DNA of 64,000 nt from positions 558,001-622,000 of the forward strand of contig NZ_QXQB01000002.1 of the NCBI RefSeq assembly GCF_003605435.1, written 5' to 3'. A program made the position numbers and the translations under genes. This stretch comes from Paenibacillus pinisoli. GTDB taxonomy: Bacteria; Bacillota; Bacilli; Paenibacillales; Paenibacillaceae. A model generated the notes under the pieces. That model searched no databases and had not been told where the DNA came from. It saw only the letters and a program-made list of their open reading frames with translations. Shown in pieces: positions 51,051-58,853 of the stretch. The stretch's first letter is position 1, and each line of letters starts with the position of its first letter.

Positions 51051-52250
51051 ATGGAACGCGAGACCGTGAACCAGATGCAAGGAAACCGATTATCCGAGAT
51101 CGACCTCGTACGCGCAATTGCAATTATCGGCGTGCTTGCCGTACATGCCACTTCCTTCTCTACCGTCGAGATGCTCGCCTATCCGAATAGCTTTCCCGTC
51201 TATAACTTTATCAATATATTTCTGAAGTTCGGTACCCCCGTCTTCATCTTCCTTAGCAGCTTCGTGCTGTTTCTCAACTACTATCATCGCCCTATATCGA
51301 AGGACACGATATTGATATTTTACAAAAAGAGATGGGTCCACATCATTATACCATATCTTGTATTTTCGACAATCTACTACCTATTAGTCTACTTTACCCG
51401 AGATGCCGCTGATCTGCCTTCAAGCTTTTTGTTCGATTTTGCTTATAAGATCGGCACGGGAACCGCTTATTCCCATCTATATTTTGTGTTTATCAGCATT
51501 CAATTCTATCTGCTCTTCCCGTTTGCCCTATGGTCGCTCCAAAAGTGGCCCAGGCTTCTGCCGTGGATCATCCCGCTCGGCCTGCTTCTTCAATGGTTAT
51601 TCTTCGGATTGGACCAGCAGATTGATATTCCAAACGTAGGCAGCTGGGCATTCTCCTATATCAGCTTCTATCTTCTGGGCGCATACTGGGGCGTCCGTTA
51701 TCCTGCGATCAAACAGTGGAGCGCAGCCCGTCTTCAAGGCAGCATGCCGCGCTTGCGCCTCTTGGCGATTGCCGCCTGCTGGTTCGTATGGCTGTTAGTC
51801 GGATTATGGCATGCCAGCGTATGGTTCGATCTGAGAATGCATACGATCGTACGGCCTCTATATGTATATACCGTGCTTTGGAATATGTACACTCTACTCT
51901 CCGCTTTGCTGTTCCTGTGGGCAGCTGCCATGATACTGAATCGATACCGTCCAGATCGCTTATGGCTGGCGAAGCTTAGAGAACTCGGCTCGCTGTCGTT
52001 CGGCATTTATTTGATCCATCCGCTGTTTCTCGCTGCATACCGCGTGGTCCGTTCAGGCGTCGCTTCGGAGACGAGCCTTCACCTTTGGTACGCAGGCGGC
52101 TTCTTGCTGGCGCTCCTCGCCTCTTGGGCATCAGTCTGGTTCGCGCACCGTTATCTGCCTGCGCTATCCGGACTCCTCTTCGGCAAAAACGAGCTTCGCG
52201 CGCTAAGGCGCGATGCCGCAAAAAGCAATACCGCCGCCACTGGCACATAG
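51051..52250 (+). CDS. Acyltransferase family 3 membrane protein
   Basis: This integral membrane enzyme of 399 residues has about ten segments. The N-terminal 'SEIDLVRAIAIIGVLAVHAT' carries the catalytic-type His of acyltransferase-3 proteins (OatA/YrhL-like), and 'FGTPVFIFLSSFVLFL' and 'FGIYLIHPLFL' complete the pattern. Such enzymes transfer acyl groups to cell-wall polymers, polysaccharides or peptides. No SGNH domain is attached. TAGGAGAG precedes the ATG; the gene stands alone. Confidence 0.92.
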   Translation: MERETVNQMQGNRLSEIDLVRAIAIIGVLAVHATSFSTVEMLAYPNSFPVYNFINIFLKFGTPVFIFLSSFVLFLNYYHRPISKDTILIFYKKRWVHIIIPYLVFSTIYYLLVYFTRDAADLPSSFLFDFAYKIGTGTAYSHLYFVFISIQFYLLFPFALWSLQKWPRLLPWIIPLGLLLQWLFFGLDQQIDIPNVGSWAFSYISFYLLGAYWGVRYPAIKQWSAARLQGSMPRLRLLAIAACWFVWLLVGLWHASVWFDLRMHTIVRPLYVYTVLWNMYTLLSALLFLWAAAMILNRYRPDRLWLAKLRELGSLSFGIYLIHPLFLAAYRVVRSGVASETSLHLWYAGGFLLALLASWASVWFAHRYLPALSGLLFGKNELRALRRDAAKSNTAATGT

Positions 52251-52268
52251 AGCAATAGTCTAACAAAC

Positions 52269-52306
52269 AAAAAGCCGGTCAGCTCAATCGCTGACCGGCT
52301 TTCTTA
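52269..52306. terminator. Bidirectional terminator
   Basis: AAGCCGGTCAGC (52272-52283) pairs with GCTGACCGGCTT (52290-52301), with T runs on both strands. It ends both the acyltransferase gene and the small gene on the minus strand. Confidence 0.85.
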
Positions 52307-52318
52307 TGTCTGCCTGAT

Positions 52319-52447
52319 TTATAGAATAGCGCCTTCCGCGCCTTGCCGCTGTTCCTGAACGAACTGAGAATTGTTGCGACCGGTAAAGACAATGCTAAAC
52401 AGGCAGCCCAGTACGATTGCAAAATGATTGATCATGCGCTTGTCCAT
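52319..52447 (-). CDS. 42-residue small protein with one hydrophobic helix
   Basis: This gene is short and easily missed. AAAGGAGATGA lies ideally before ATG at 52447 and the frame runs 43 codons to TAA, directly followed by a terminator. Residues 6-22 ('INHFAIVLGCLFSIVFT') could span a membrane or form an amphipathic helix; the C-terminal half is polar, Gln/Glu/Arg-rich. No family is recognised. The good ribosome site, stop and terminator support it as a real gene. Confidence 0.6.
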   Translation of the reverse strand: MDKRMINHFAIVLGCLFSIVFTGRNNSQFVQEQRQGAEGAIL

Positions 52448-52558
52448 GTTGTCATCTCCTTTGTCCTTGGCCTATGACTCTATTCTAAAGGATGATGAAG
52501 ATGACAACCATTGATCTAGCTTGCAATTGCGTGACATTATTGTAAGATTGCGTGAGCG

Positions 52559-52918
52559 TCAGTAGCCTACCTCTACCGAAGCAATGACGACATAAGCAAG
52601 ATCGTTCGCATCTTCCTTATCCGGAAGCACAATCCCGCTTGTCGTCAGCATGCCCCCGTCTACAACCTCGAATGTAACCTGGCCATAGGGCAGCTTCTCT
52701 CTGACTGCTTCAAGATCAAGCTTCTCTGGGTCGGCAGGCACAGCCAGCCTGACATTCACCTTCATCCTGTTCAAATCTCCATCAGGCAGGACTGTACGAA
52801 TGCCCGGCATGGAGTTATGATGAATGGCATTCTGCACAGCCCGGATAGCTGCTTTGGTCACATTTTGCCCATGCAGGTCAATGCCCATTCCAATCTCTAC
52901 AAACATTAGCTGCTCCAC
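52559..52918 (-). CDS. Lin0512-family conserved protein
   Basis: The cytosolic protein has 119 residues. The whole length matches the Lin0512 family (TIGR02058-like): 'FVEIGMGIDLHGQNVTKAAIRAVQNAIHHNSMPG', in parts, then 'DLNRMKVNVRLAVP' and a C-terminal 'YVVIASVEVGY'. The conserved His and Asn residues suggest a binding or catalytic site, but the function is unknown. It follows the SDR gene by 14 bases on the same strand, so they are probably an operon. Confidence 0.93.
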   Translation of the reverse strand: MEQLMFVEIGMGIDLHGQNVTKAAIRAVQNAIHHNSMPGIRTVLPDGDLNRMKVNVRLAVPADPEKLDLEAVREKLPYGQVTFEVVDGGMLTTSGIVLPDKEDANDLAYVVIASVEVGY

Positions 52919-52932
52919 TGCAGTTCCTCCTT

Positions 52933-53697
52933 CTATTGCGATGTCCAGCCGCCGTCTACAAGCAGCAGCGTACCCGTCACCAAATCAGCGGCGGGAGACG
53001 CCAGGTACACAACAGCGCCAGCTACGTCGTCAATTGTGCCGATGCGCCCGGCCGGTATGCGAGAGAGCACATTCGCGCGGAAGTCCGGCGTATCAAGCCT
53101 CTCTGCCGTACCCGGCGTATAGATGAAAGTCGGTCCTACCGCATTGATATTGACGCCTCTGCTTGACCATTCCAAGGCCAGCACTTTGGTCAGCTGGTTC
53201 ACGCCGCCCTTCGATGCGCAATAAGCTGCGCCTTCCGGAATGCCGACGACGCTTACCTGGGAGCTGACATTGACGATCTTGCCATAGCCTTGCTCCAGCA
53301 TGTACTTCCCTGCTGTCTGGCAGCAGAAGAATACGCCCTTCAGATTGACATCGAGCATGTCGTCCCAGTACTCTTCCGTTACGTCTTCTGCCAGCATTCC
53401 CTCTCCAAGACCGGCGTTATTCACCAAGATATCAATGCGCCCGAAATCTGCAGCAATCTCCCCGAACACCTCTTTGATCATGGCAACATTGCGCACGTCA
53501 AGCGCATAAGCCGCGGCTTCTCCTCCGGCTTCCTTAATCTCGGCTATGAGCGATGACAAATCCTCTTTCTTGCGGGCTGTCACAGCCACCTTCGCCCCGG
53601 CAGCCGCCAGCGCTTGCGCCAGCCCGTAGCCGATTCCTTTGCTCGCCCCCGTGACGATGGCGATTTTGCCTTCAATACTGAAATTTGGACCCTTCAT
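52933..53697 (-). CDS. Short-chain dehydrogenase/reductase (SDR, FabG-like)
   Basis: The protein is 254 residues from ATG at 53697; AAAGGAG and AAGG lie upstream, and the longer frame to 53754 would cross the promoter region. The NAD(P) motif is 'TGASKGIGYGLA', with 'LVNNAGLG', catalytic Ser in 'VSSQVSVVG', Tyr-x-x-x-Lys in 'YCASKG', and 'VNAVGPTFIYTPG'. The C-terminal 'DLVTGTLLLVDGGWTS' is typical of classical SDRs such as gluconate 5-dehydrogenases. It is divergent from the PadR regulator. Substrate unknown. Confidence 0.93.
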   Translation of the reverse strand: MKGPNFSIEGKIAIVTGASKGIGYGLAQALAAAGAKVAVTARKKEDLSSLIAEIKEAGGEAAAYALDVRNVAMIKEVFGEIAADFGRIDILVNNAGLGEGMLAEDVTEEYWDDMLDVNLKGVFFCCQTAGKYMLEQGYGKIVNVSSQVSVVGIPEGAAYCASKGGVNQLTKVLALEWSSRGVNINAVGPTFIYTPGTAERLDTPDFRANVLSRIPAGRIGTIDDVAGAVVYLASPAADLVTGTLLLVDGGWTSQ

Positions 53698-53807
53698 CCT
53701 TAACCGCTCCTTTGCCCCATGCACATTTTTCAGCGCGATCCTGCTACAGAACATTTTAACATACCCTCATTCCTTAAGGATGTCTTTCCCATTTTTCAAA
53801 ATAGCTA

Positions 53808-53870
53808 TTGACAGCATTTGGGATGGGTCGTATATTAAATATATCTAATTGATATATCTAGACGATATAT
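53808..53870 (+). promoter_or_regulatory. Promoter and putative PadR operator
   Basis: TTGACA (53808-53813), 17 bases, TATATT (53831-53836) form a good sigma-A promoter. Directly downstream, ATATATCT occurs in near-repeats (53839-53870) with the inverted piece GATATATC. Binding here would block the promoter, as in autoregulated PadR genes. Confidence 0.6.
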
Positions 53871-53881
53871 GGAGGCTGCGT

Positions 53882-54409
53882 ATGGTCGAACAAGTGATTC
53901 TTGGCATGTTAATGCAGGGCAAAATGAGCGGCTACGATATTAAAAAAACGACGGAGCAAACCGTCGGACTCTACTTCACCATCAGCTACGGAAGCTTGTA
54001 TCCCGCTCTGAAGCGTCTTGTGGAGAGCGCCATGGTGACTGAGGAAGAGACGAACAACAGCAAAAACAAAAAGCTGTACGAATTAACGGAAGCCGGACGG
54101 CAGAGCTTCCTGAGCTGGCTGCGCGAGCCGCTGCAATCGAATCGACGCGAATATCTGGTGAAGATTTTTTTCTACGACTATCTGGACCAGGACACGCGGG
54201 TTCGCAACCTTCAGCTGTTCATGTATGAACAATCTGCAGTGCTCTCGCGAATTGAAGCTGTCGAACGGATTGTCGCGCAGGAGCTGACCCAAATCCCGAA
54301 TAAGGATGACTATTATTACCGCATGTCCGTCATGCATTATGGCATGCAGTTTTACCGCATGGAGCTGAATTGGCTCAACCAACTTATCGAAAAGAGGGAT
54401 TTCGAATGA
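53882..54409 (+). CDS. PadR-family transcriptional regulator
   Basis: The regulator is 175 residues from ATG at 53882 (GGAGG seven bases upstream). The N-terminal winged helix has 'ILGMLMQGKMSGYDIKK', 'SYGSLYPALKRL' and 'KLYELTEAGRQSFLSWL', the PadR pattern. The C-terminal helical domain (about 90-175) mediates dimerisation (Vir_act_alpha_C type). ATGA overlap with the following CPBP gene shows co-expression. It may also control the divergent SDR gene. Confidence 0.95.
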   Translation: MVEQVILGMLMQGKMSGYDIKKTTEQTVGLYFTISYGSLYPALKRLVESAMVTEEETNNSKNKKLYELTEAGRQSFLSWLREPLQSNRREYLVKIFFYDYLDQDTRVRNLQLFMYEQSAVLSRIEAVERIVAQELTQIPNKDDYYYRMSVMHYGMQFYRMELNWLNQLIEKRDFE

Positions 54410-55173
54410 AGATGACCGGTACAGAAACGCCTATCGTTCGCAAGCCTTATCTCATTCTGCTATGGATCGAGCTGGCGCTAATACTATTCGTTGCCGGTGG
54501 CAGCGCCTACGTATCGATCGCCGAGCTTACGCATCCGGCCGCTCCGTTTCTTGGTTTTATCCCGATTGCGTTGTTCCTGCTATTCTTCCTCATGCGCAAC
54601 AATCGCGCACGGACTTATTACTTAACCGGCCTCTCCGCCATCAAAGGCAAGCAGTGGCTCGACTATGCCCCGCTCTTGCTCATCCTGATTGTGCTCCTCG
54701 TTGCCAACAACGGCTTTGCGGCGGCGCCGGCTCCGACGTTCGTCTATCTGCTGCTTACACAGCTGCTGCTTGTCGGATTCGTGGAAGAAACGCTGTTCCG
54801 CGGCATTCTGATGCGAGTGTTCGCGCACCGGGGCGTCATGTATGCGGTTATCATCTCCAGCGTGTTCTTCGGCATTACCCATGCGCTGCAAGCGCTTGGC
54901 GGCCAATCGCTGGAGGATACGGTGCTCCAGATCGTATACGCGTTCGGAATCGGCTTCATGCTGGCGCTTTTGGTTGCGAAGCACAGAGCTGTTCTGCTCA
55001 CGATTTTCTTTCATGGCTTGCATAATTTCATCAATATGACAGGCAATGAACCTGGCACCCATCTGTATGACTATATCGTGCTGGCGATTATCGCCGCATC
55101 TTGCCTGTGGCTGCTTCGTTCCGTACGCCAAACGAACTTTTCCAAAAAAGGGGTTGCTCCTTCCGTTTCGTAG
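54406..55173 (+). CDS. CPBP-family intramembrane metalloprotease
   Basis: The protein is 255 residues from ATG at 54406, coupled to the PadR gene. About eight membrane segments hold the CPBP (Abi) motifs: 'FVEETLFRGILM' (EExxxR), 'FFGITHALQA' (FxxxH) and 'FHGLHNF'. Family members cleave membrane substrates or protect against self-produced bacteriocins, and some process prenylated proteins. The PadR neighbour suggests stress-inducible expression. Substrate unknown. Confidence 0.93.
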   Translation: MKMTGTETPIVRKPYLILLWIELALILFVAGGSAYVSIAELTHPAAPFLGFIPIALFLLFFLMRNNRARTYYLTGLSAIKGKQWLDYAPLLLILIVLLVANNGFAAAPAPTFVYLLLTQLLLVGFVEETLFRGILMRVFAHRGVMYAVIISSVFFGITHALQALGGQSLEDTVLQIVYAFGIGFMLALLVAKHRAVLLTIFFHGLHNFINMTGNEPGTHLYDYIVLAIIAASCLWLLRSVRQTNFSKKGVAPSVS

Positions 55174-55255
55174 AGTGAGTGCATTCATCCCGCATTCCTT
55201 CCCGACAAAAACTGACGAACATGTTCAATCTAGATAAGATGCTTGTCGCCTAAAC

Positions 55256-55292
55256 GTAAAACCCGCCCTTCGGCAATCCGAATGGCGGGTTT
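55256..55292. terminator. Terminator between convergent genes
   Basis: ACCCGCCCTTCGG (55261-55273) pairs with CCGAATGGCGGGT (55278-55290) with loop CAAT. A short T run follows on each strand. Confidence 0.75.
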
Positions 55293-55323
55293 GTTCATGC
55301 TTGCTTCGTATGTTGCAGCACGA

Positions 55324-55791
55324 TTACTCTCTGAACAAGTAATAATTCGAGAATTGGATGCCGCGCAGGATCGGATACCCTTCCGAAATGGGGGACAGCA
55401 TCGGGTCGATATCCTTCACTTCTCTCGTAATGTAATTCATAAAGCTTGGAATGGTAAGATGGCGGATGCCGTTGCCAAAGTCAATCGTAGCTTTGGCGGT
55501 GCCGACAATTGCAATCTGCTCTACCGTCGACACCTCCGTATTCAGCGTAAAGTTATATTTTTCGATGGGGATCGCAAACTTACGGGTAAATCGCTCTATT
55601 CTTATCGCATTGGAATCGCCGTCCATCGATGCTTCAACATGAATCAGTTTATTGGATTTATAATCGAAAGCGATTACGTCCATTTCCCCGCCATATCCTC
55701 CGTTTGGACGCTTATCATATTTAATATTGCTTCTGACGAAATATCCCGAATACGAATACCATTCATACGCAAGCTGCTCCAAAAAGTTCAT
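55324..55791 (-). CDS. Putative PD-(D/E)XK-like nuclease-fold protein
   Basis: The 155-residue protein is not assigned to a named family. After two helices, 'YFVRSNIKY' leads to 'GGEMDVIAFD' (Glu36, Asp38) and 'NKLIHVEASMD' (Glu53, Ser55), the strand-turn-strand layout of restriction-endonuclease-like folds, but the usual Lys of E-x-K is Ser. It may bind rather than cut nucleic acid, or use another residue. AGGGGAGC precedes the ATG. It borders the AT-rich island to its right. Confidence 0.7.
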   Translation of the reverse strand: MNFLEQLAYEWYSYSGYFVRSNIKYDKRPNGGYGGEMDVIAFDYKSNKLIHVEASMDGDSNAIRIERFTRKFAIPIEKYNFTLNTEVSTVEQIAIVGTAKATIDFGNGIRHLTIPSFMNYITREVKDIDPMLSPISEGYPILRGIQFSNYYLFRE

Positions 55792-56121
55792 GGTTAGTTG
55801 CTCCCCTAATTAAATTAACTTTTGGATCAAATGAAGCATTAGTAAATCTATATCCACTCTATTTTACCTCAAAAATCCATTTCAATCTAGTCACTACCAG
55901 ATTTATTCAGAGTATTTGTAGATAGTATTTAACTCTATTTAGACTTTTTTGATCTCGTAAAGTGGCAAATTCCTTGACATATTCAGTATCATTAATTATT
56001 TGACTTTTATTTAGTCTTATGAATTATAATCATTCCCCAATTACCCCTAACAACTCATCTTTTTCCTTTTTAGAAAATATTTACTTTGATTTTTCATTAC
56101 AAAATGATATTGTAGATAAAT
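55792..56121. other. AT-rich gene-free stretch
   Basis: This region of about 330 bases holds no reading frame with a ribosome site and no recognised RNA. It is strikingly AT-rich compared with the genes on its left and marks the edge of an AT-rich segment that continues to about 57.9 kb. The promoter of the nuclease-fold gene should lie in its first 100 bases. Confidence 0.6.
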
Positions 56122-56166
56122 ATAAAAAATACCAATAGACCCATTGAATATGGGTCTATTGGTATT
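56122..56166 (-). terminator. Strong terminator of the secreted-protein gene
   Basis: A perfect 17-bp stem (56128-56144 with 56150-56166) with a five-base loop is followed on the minus strand by TTTTTATA. Confidence 0.88.
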
Positions 56167-56172
56167 TAGAAT

Positions 56173-56931
56173 TTAATAATTAACAGGTTTTGAGAAGGTG
56201 CTATTATATATCGGAAGATCATTATTATTATAAGCCGCTTTACTGTTAAACACTTCTATCTTTACATTTACATTCCCATCAGAAGTATACCATGAAGTGT
56301 ATTTAGTATATTGACCAGCAACCGGTTGAGGAAGCCCAGGAAAAGCATTAACAGATGCAGTAATTCCTGAGTACGTTGCCCATCCAGCTGAAGCAACTGC
56401 TACAACTCTAATTATTCTTGATTGTGGAAACAACTCAAATGCAATAGCAGGTAATGTAAATTGAACCACATAACTACCTACAGCTTCCAATGCTGTTGTT
56501 GTATGAAATCCTACAGTAACAGTGCTAGGATAATTGAAAACAACACCATGTCTTTTAATTTCCGAATAGCTTGTTGTATTGAATCTTACATTAACAACTA
56601 AATTCCCCACATACTTTGACTCTGGAAGATATGTTATATGAGTACCTTTAGTAGTATTCACACTAATAGCTTGCCTTTGATTTAATATGTTTGTGTATTC
56701 TAATGTCAAGTCTTGGTTAATACAAATTCCACCTGCACAAGGTCTTTTATCAAATGATTGTAACATTTCATAATAAATAGCTATTCGTCCATCAGTAGCT
56801 TTGAATGCACTATAAATTTTAACATAACTATCAATCACTGCAGTTGATGCATATGCCTTTTGAGTGCCTGCGTTACCAAAAACAATTCCAAACAACCCCA
56901 AACATAACATTACTAAAACAATTTTTTTCAT
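56173..56931 (-). CDS. Secreted protein of unknown function
   Basis: The protein is 252 residues. A classical signal peptide, 'MKKIVLVMLCLGLFGIVFG', ends in 'AYA' (cleavage after residue about 28). The mature part is rich in Thr, Val, Tyr and Asn and looks beta-stranded. One Cys pair in 'RPCAGGICINQ' could form a disulfide. No family is recognised. GGAGGAGG precedes the ATG. Codons are AT-rich, unlike the rest of the window. It is divergent from a LuxR-type regulator in the same island. Confidence 0.8.
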   Translation of the reverse strand: MKKIVLVMLCLGLFGIVFGNAGTQKAYASTAVIDSYVKIYSAFKATDGRIAIYYEMLQSFDKRPCAGGICINQDLTLEYTNILNQRQAISVNTTKGTHITYLPESKYVGNLVVNVRFNTTSYSEIKRHGVVFNYPSTVTVGFHTTTALEAVGSYVVQFTLPAIAFELFPQSRIIRVVAVASAGWATYSGITASVNAFPGLPQPVAGQYTKYTSWYTSDGNVNVKIEVFNSKAAYNNNDLPIYNSTFSKPVNY

Positions 56932-56992
56932 ATAATATACCTCCTCCTTTTATTAACTAAATAGTATCTCAAACACGGAGGTTGATTATAGT

Positions 56993-57004
56993 ATCATAAA
57001 TGAT
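56993..57004. promoter_or_regulatory. Possible operator in the divergent promoter of the AT-rich island
   Basis: ATCAT-AA-ATGAT is a short inverted repeat between the secreted-protein gene and the LuxR-type regulator. A TATAAT (minus strand) lies next to it. The function is a guess from position. Confidence 0.35.
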
Positions 57005-57046
57005 AAAAATTAGTATTATTAGTAATAATTAAAGTGGGAGGTAATG

Positions 57047-57664
57047 ATGGAGGACTTAAATAATAAAATGAATCTATTGTTAAGGAAAATAAGTTCTATT
57101 CATGATCAAAGTAGCATTTTTTCTGACAGTATCTTCGTCATCACAAACACAAAACTTGATGTTATTTATGAATATGCACCAAATATGTTTTCTGAAAGTG
57201 CAAACTTAGACAATTTAATGAAAGAGAAAGAGAGTGCTTTTTCTTTATCATTAACGCAAGAAACTCTTACATATAGAATAAAAGAAGATTCTAAGCATTC
57301 TTCTATTGCAATTCCAATAATAATAAATAAAAAAATCGAAGGGTTATTTGGAATGTTTATAATGTATAATAACCTCTTAGGATTGGTATCATTAATTGAA
57401 CTACTTTCCAAAATAATTTCTATGCAGTTTTCAAATTCCTCGAATAAGTCGAATGTTTTTTCCCAGTTAACAGAAAACGAAAAAACACTTCTCAATCATC
57501 TTTACTTAGGAAAACGTGATGATCAAATAGCATCAGAAATGATAATATCAAAAGCAACAGTAAGATCTTATATCAACAAGCTATTTGATCGTTTTAATGT
57601 TCGAAATAGGGTTGAACTTGCAAGAATTTTTAATGAATTAAAAAACAAAGGAGAATTTGAATGA
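57047..57664 (+). CDS. LuxR/NarL-type HTH regulator with unknown sensor domain
   Basis: The regulator is 205 residues from ATG at 57047 (GGGAGG five bases upstream); the ATG three bases earlier is too close. Residues 15-130 look like a small PAS/GAF-like sensor domain. The C-terminal helix-turn-helix, 'LTENEKTLLNHLYLGKRDDQIASEM', then 'SKATVRSYINKLFDRFNV', is the LuxR type, without a receiver domain. The stop overlaps the start of a small membrane-protein gene. Probably regulates the divergent secreted protein. Confidence 0.87.
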   Translation: MEDLNNKMNLLLRKISSIHDQSSIFSDSIFVITNTKLDVIYEYAPNMFSESANLDNLMKEKESAFSLSLTQETLTYRIKEDSKHSSIAIPIIINKKIEGLFGMFIMYNNLLGLVSLIELLSKIISMQFSNSSNKSNVFSQLTENEKTLLNHLYLGKRDDQIASEMIISKATVRSYINKLFDRFNVRNRVELARIFNELKNKGEFE

Positions 57665-57819
57665 AAAAAAATAAGATACTTTCTCTTTTTGCATTATTGG
57701 GACTGTTAATTGCAGTTTTGTATCCATTAGGAATTATAAAAAGCCCCTTATTGTTATTACTAATACCACTTAGTTTTCTGCTTATTTTTAAGTCATCCAA
57801 AATCAATAATAAGAAGTGA
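57661..57819 (+). CDS. 52-residue small membrane protein
   Basis: ATG at 57661 overlaps the regulator stop (ATGA); AAAGGAG lies upstream inside the regulator gene. The 53-codon frame ends in TGA at 57819. Two hydrophobic helices (about 6-22 and 28-44) are separated by 'YPLGIIKSP', and the end is Lys-rich. No family is recognised. The coupling suggests that regulator and small protein act together, for example as sensor partner or anti-regulator. Confidence 0.7.
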   Translation: MKKNKILSLFALLGLLIAVLYPLGIIKSPLLLLLIPLSFLLIFKSSKINNKK

Positions 57820-57934
57820 ATTTTATTAATTGTAAAACCAAAAAACAGTACTTACCAAAGAATTAGATGTATAAGGATGTATAAATAAGTGCATTTTAAA
57901 GGAGGATTTTGAAACGAATAGGAGGATTTCCACA

Positions 57935-58150
57935 ATGGCAAAACCGGACAACCGCGCTGACAACGCAGAGCATCTGCAGCAGCACATCAATAACACCGAA
58001 CAAAATGTGCAGGAGACCAACCAATACTTGGCAGAGCACGCTGAAGAAATTTCAACTGTAGAAAAACAAAATCTGCTGGAGAAAAATGAGCGCCGTCAAA
58101 ACAGCATTCAGGCGTTCGCGTCGGAGAAGCAAGACGAGCAAGGTCAATAA
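57935..58150 (+). CDS. tlp: Small acid-soluble spore protein Tlp
   Basis: The 71-residue protein is hydrophilic and helical: 'MAKPDNRADNAEHLQ' and 'NTEQNVQETNQYLAEH', followed by 'EKNERRQNSIQAFASE', matches the Tlp family across its length. Tlp is made in the forespore and packed in the spore core. ATAGGAGG precedes the ATG; expression is expected from a sigma-G promoter. This is the clearest indication that the organism sporulates. Confidence 0.93.
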   Translation: MAKPDNRADNAEHLQQHINNTEQNVQETNQYLAEHAEEISTVEKQNLLEKNERRQNSIQAFASEKQDEQGQ

Positions 58151-58170
58151 TCCGGGCTGTTCCATTCCAT

Positions 58171-58222
58171 AAAAAAATCCCCCGTCCGCTCACACAGTCT
58201 TGTGAGAATGATCGGGGGATTT
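58171..58222. terminator. Bidirectional terminator between tlp and the FMN reductase
   Basis: AATCCCCCG pairs with CGGGGGATT, with an inner CTCACA/TGTGAG stem. A T run follows on both strands. Confidence 0.85.
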
Positions 58223-58235
58223 TGCTATTGGACGA

Positions 58236-58790
58236 TTAGTTGAAGCCTTTCGAATGGCGTCCGTGCCACTCGATGAAGTTGTTCACCACTTGATCCAGGA
58301 ACGCGATCGTAGGCTCATGTGTCAATTCGCCTTGCGCGTTGAATTTCTCGTGTGCTGCGCCTACGTATACTTCATTGCCAGGCAGCAGCGGAGAGTTCAC
58401 GCCAGGAGCGAACAGGATGTCGCGCAGATGCATTTGCGCCTTTACAGTGCCCAGCAGACCCATCGATGCGCCTGCAATCATGGACGGCTTGCCCACGAGT
58501 ACTTTCTCACCTCTGGACAGCCAGTCGATTGCATTGTGCAGCACGCCGGAGATCGAACCGTTGTACTCAGGCGTTACCCACAGCACAGCGTCCGATTGCT
58601 TTACTTTATCGATAACCGCTTGAATGCCTGCAGGGGGCACGGCTTCGATGTCCTGATTGTACATTTCCACTTCGTTCAATGTGACAATTTCAATATCCAG
58701 ACGGCCAGCGTAACGTTTTTGCATATGACGCGCCAGGCTGAGGTTGTAAGAATCCTTACGTACGCTTCCGATAATTGCTGCTACTTTCAT
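58236..58790 (-). CDS. NADPH-dependent FMN reductase / azoreductase-like flavoprotein
   Basis: The flavodoxin-like enzyme is 184 residues from ATG at 58790 (GGAGGG upstream). The FMN phosphate loop is 'GSVRKDSYN', and 'VTPEYNGSISGVLHNAIDWLSR' (in parts) is the family hallmark binding the flavin ring. It reduces FMN, quinones or azo dyes with NAD(P)H. It lies 63 bases downstream of the MarR-type gene, with a MarR operator copy in the gap, so it is probably repressed by that protein and induced by electrophiles. Confidence 0.93.
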   Translation of the reverse strand: MKVAAIIGSVRKDSYNLSLARHMQKRYAGRLDIEIVTLNEVEMYNQDIEAVPPAGIQAVIDKVKQSDAVLWVTPEYNGSISGVLHNAIDWLSRGEKVLVGKPSMIAGASMGLLGTVKAQMHLRDILFAPGVNSPLLPGNEVYVGAAHEKFNAQGELTHEPTIAFLDQVVNNFIEWHGRHSKGFN

Positions 58791-58822
58791 ATCGTTTCCC
58801 TCCAAAAGAGTTAATTTATCTA

Positions 58823-58836
58823 GTTGACATATCAAC
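58823..58836. promoter_or_regulatory. MarR operator copy before the FMN reductase gene
   Basis: GTTGA-CATA-TCAAC is an inverted repeat almost identical to the palindrome upstream of the MarR gene (TAGTTGA...TCAA in both). It lies 33 bases upstream of the FMN reductase start. Confidence 0.7.
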
Positions 58837-58853
58837 GATAAGGCTTATATATG

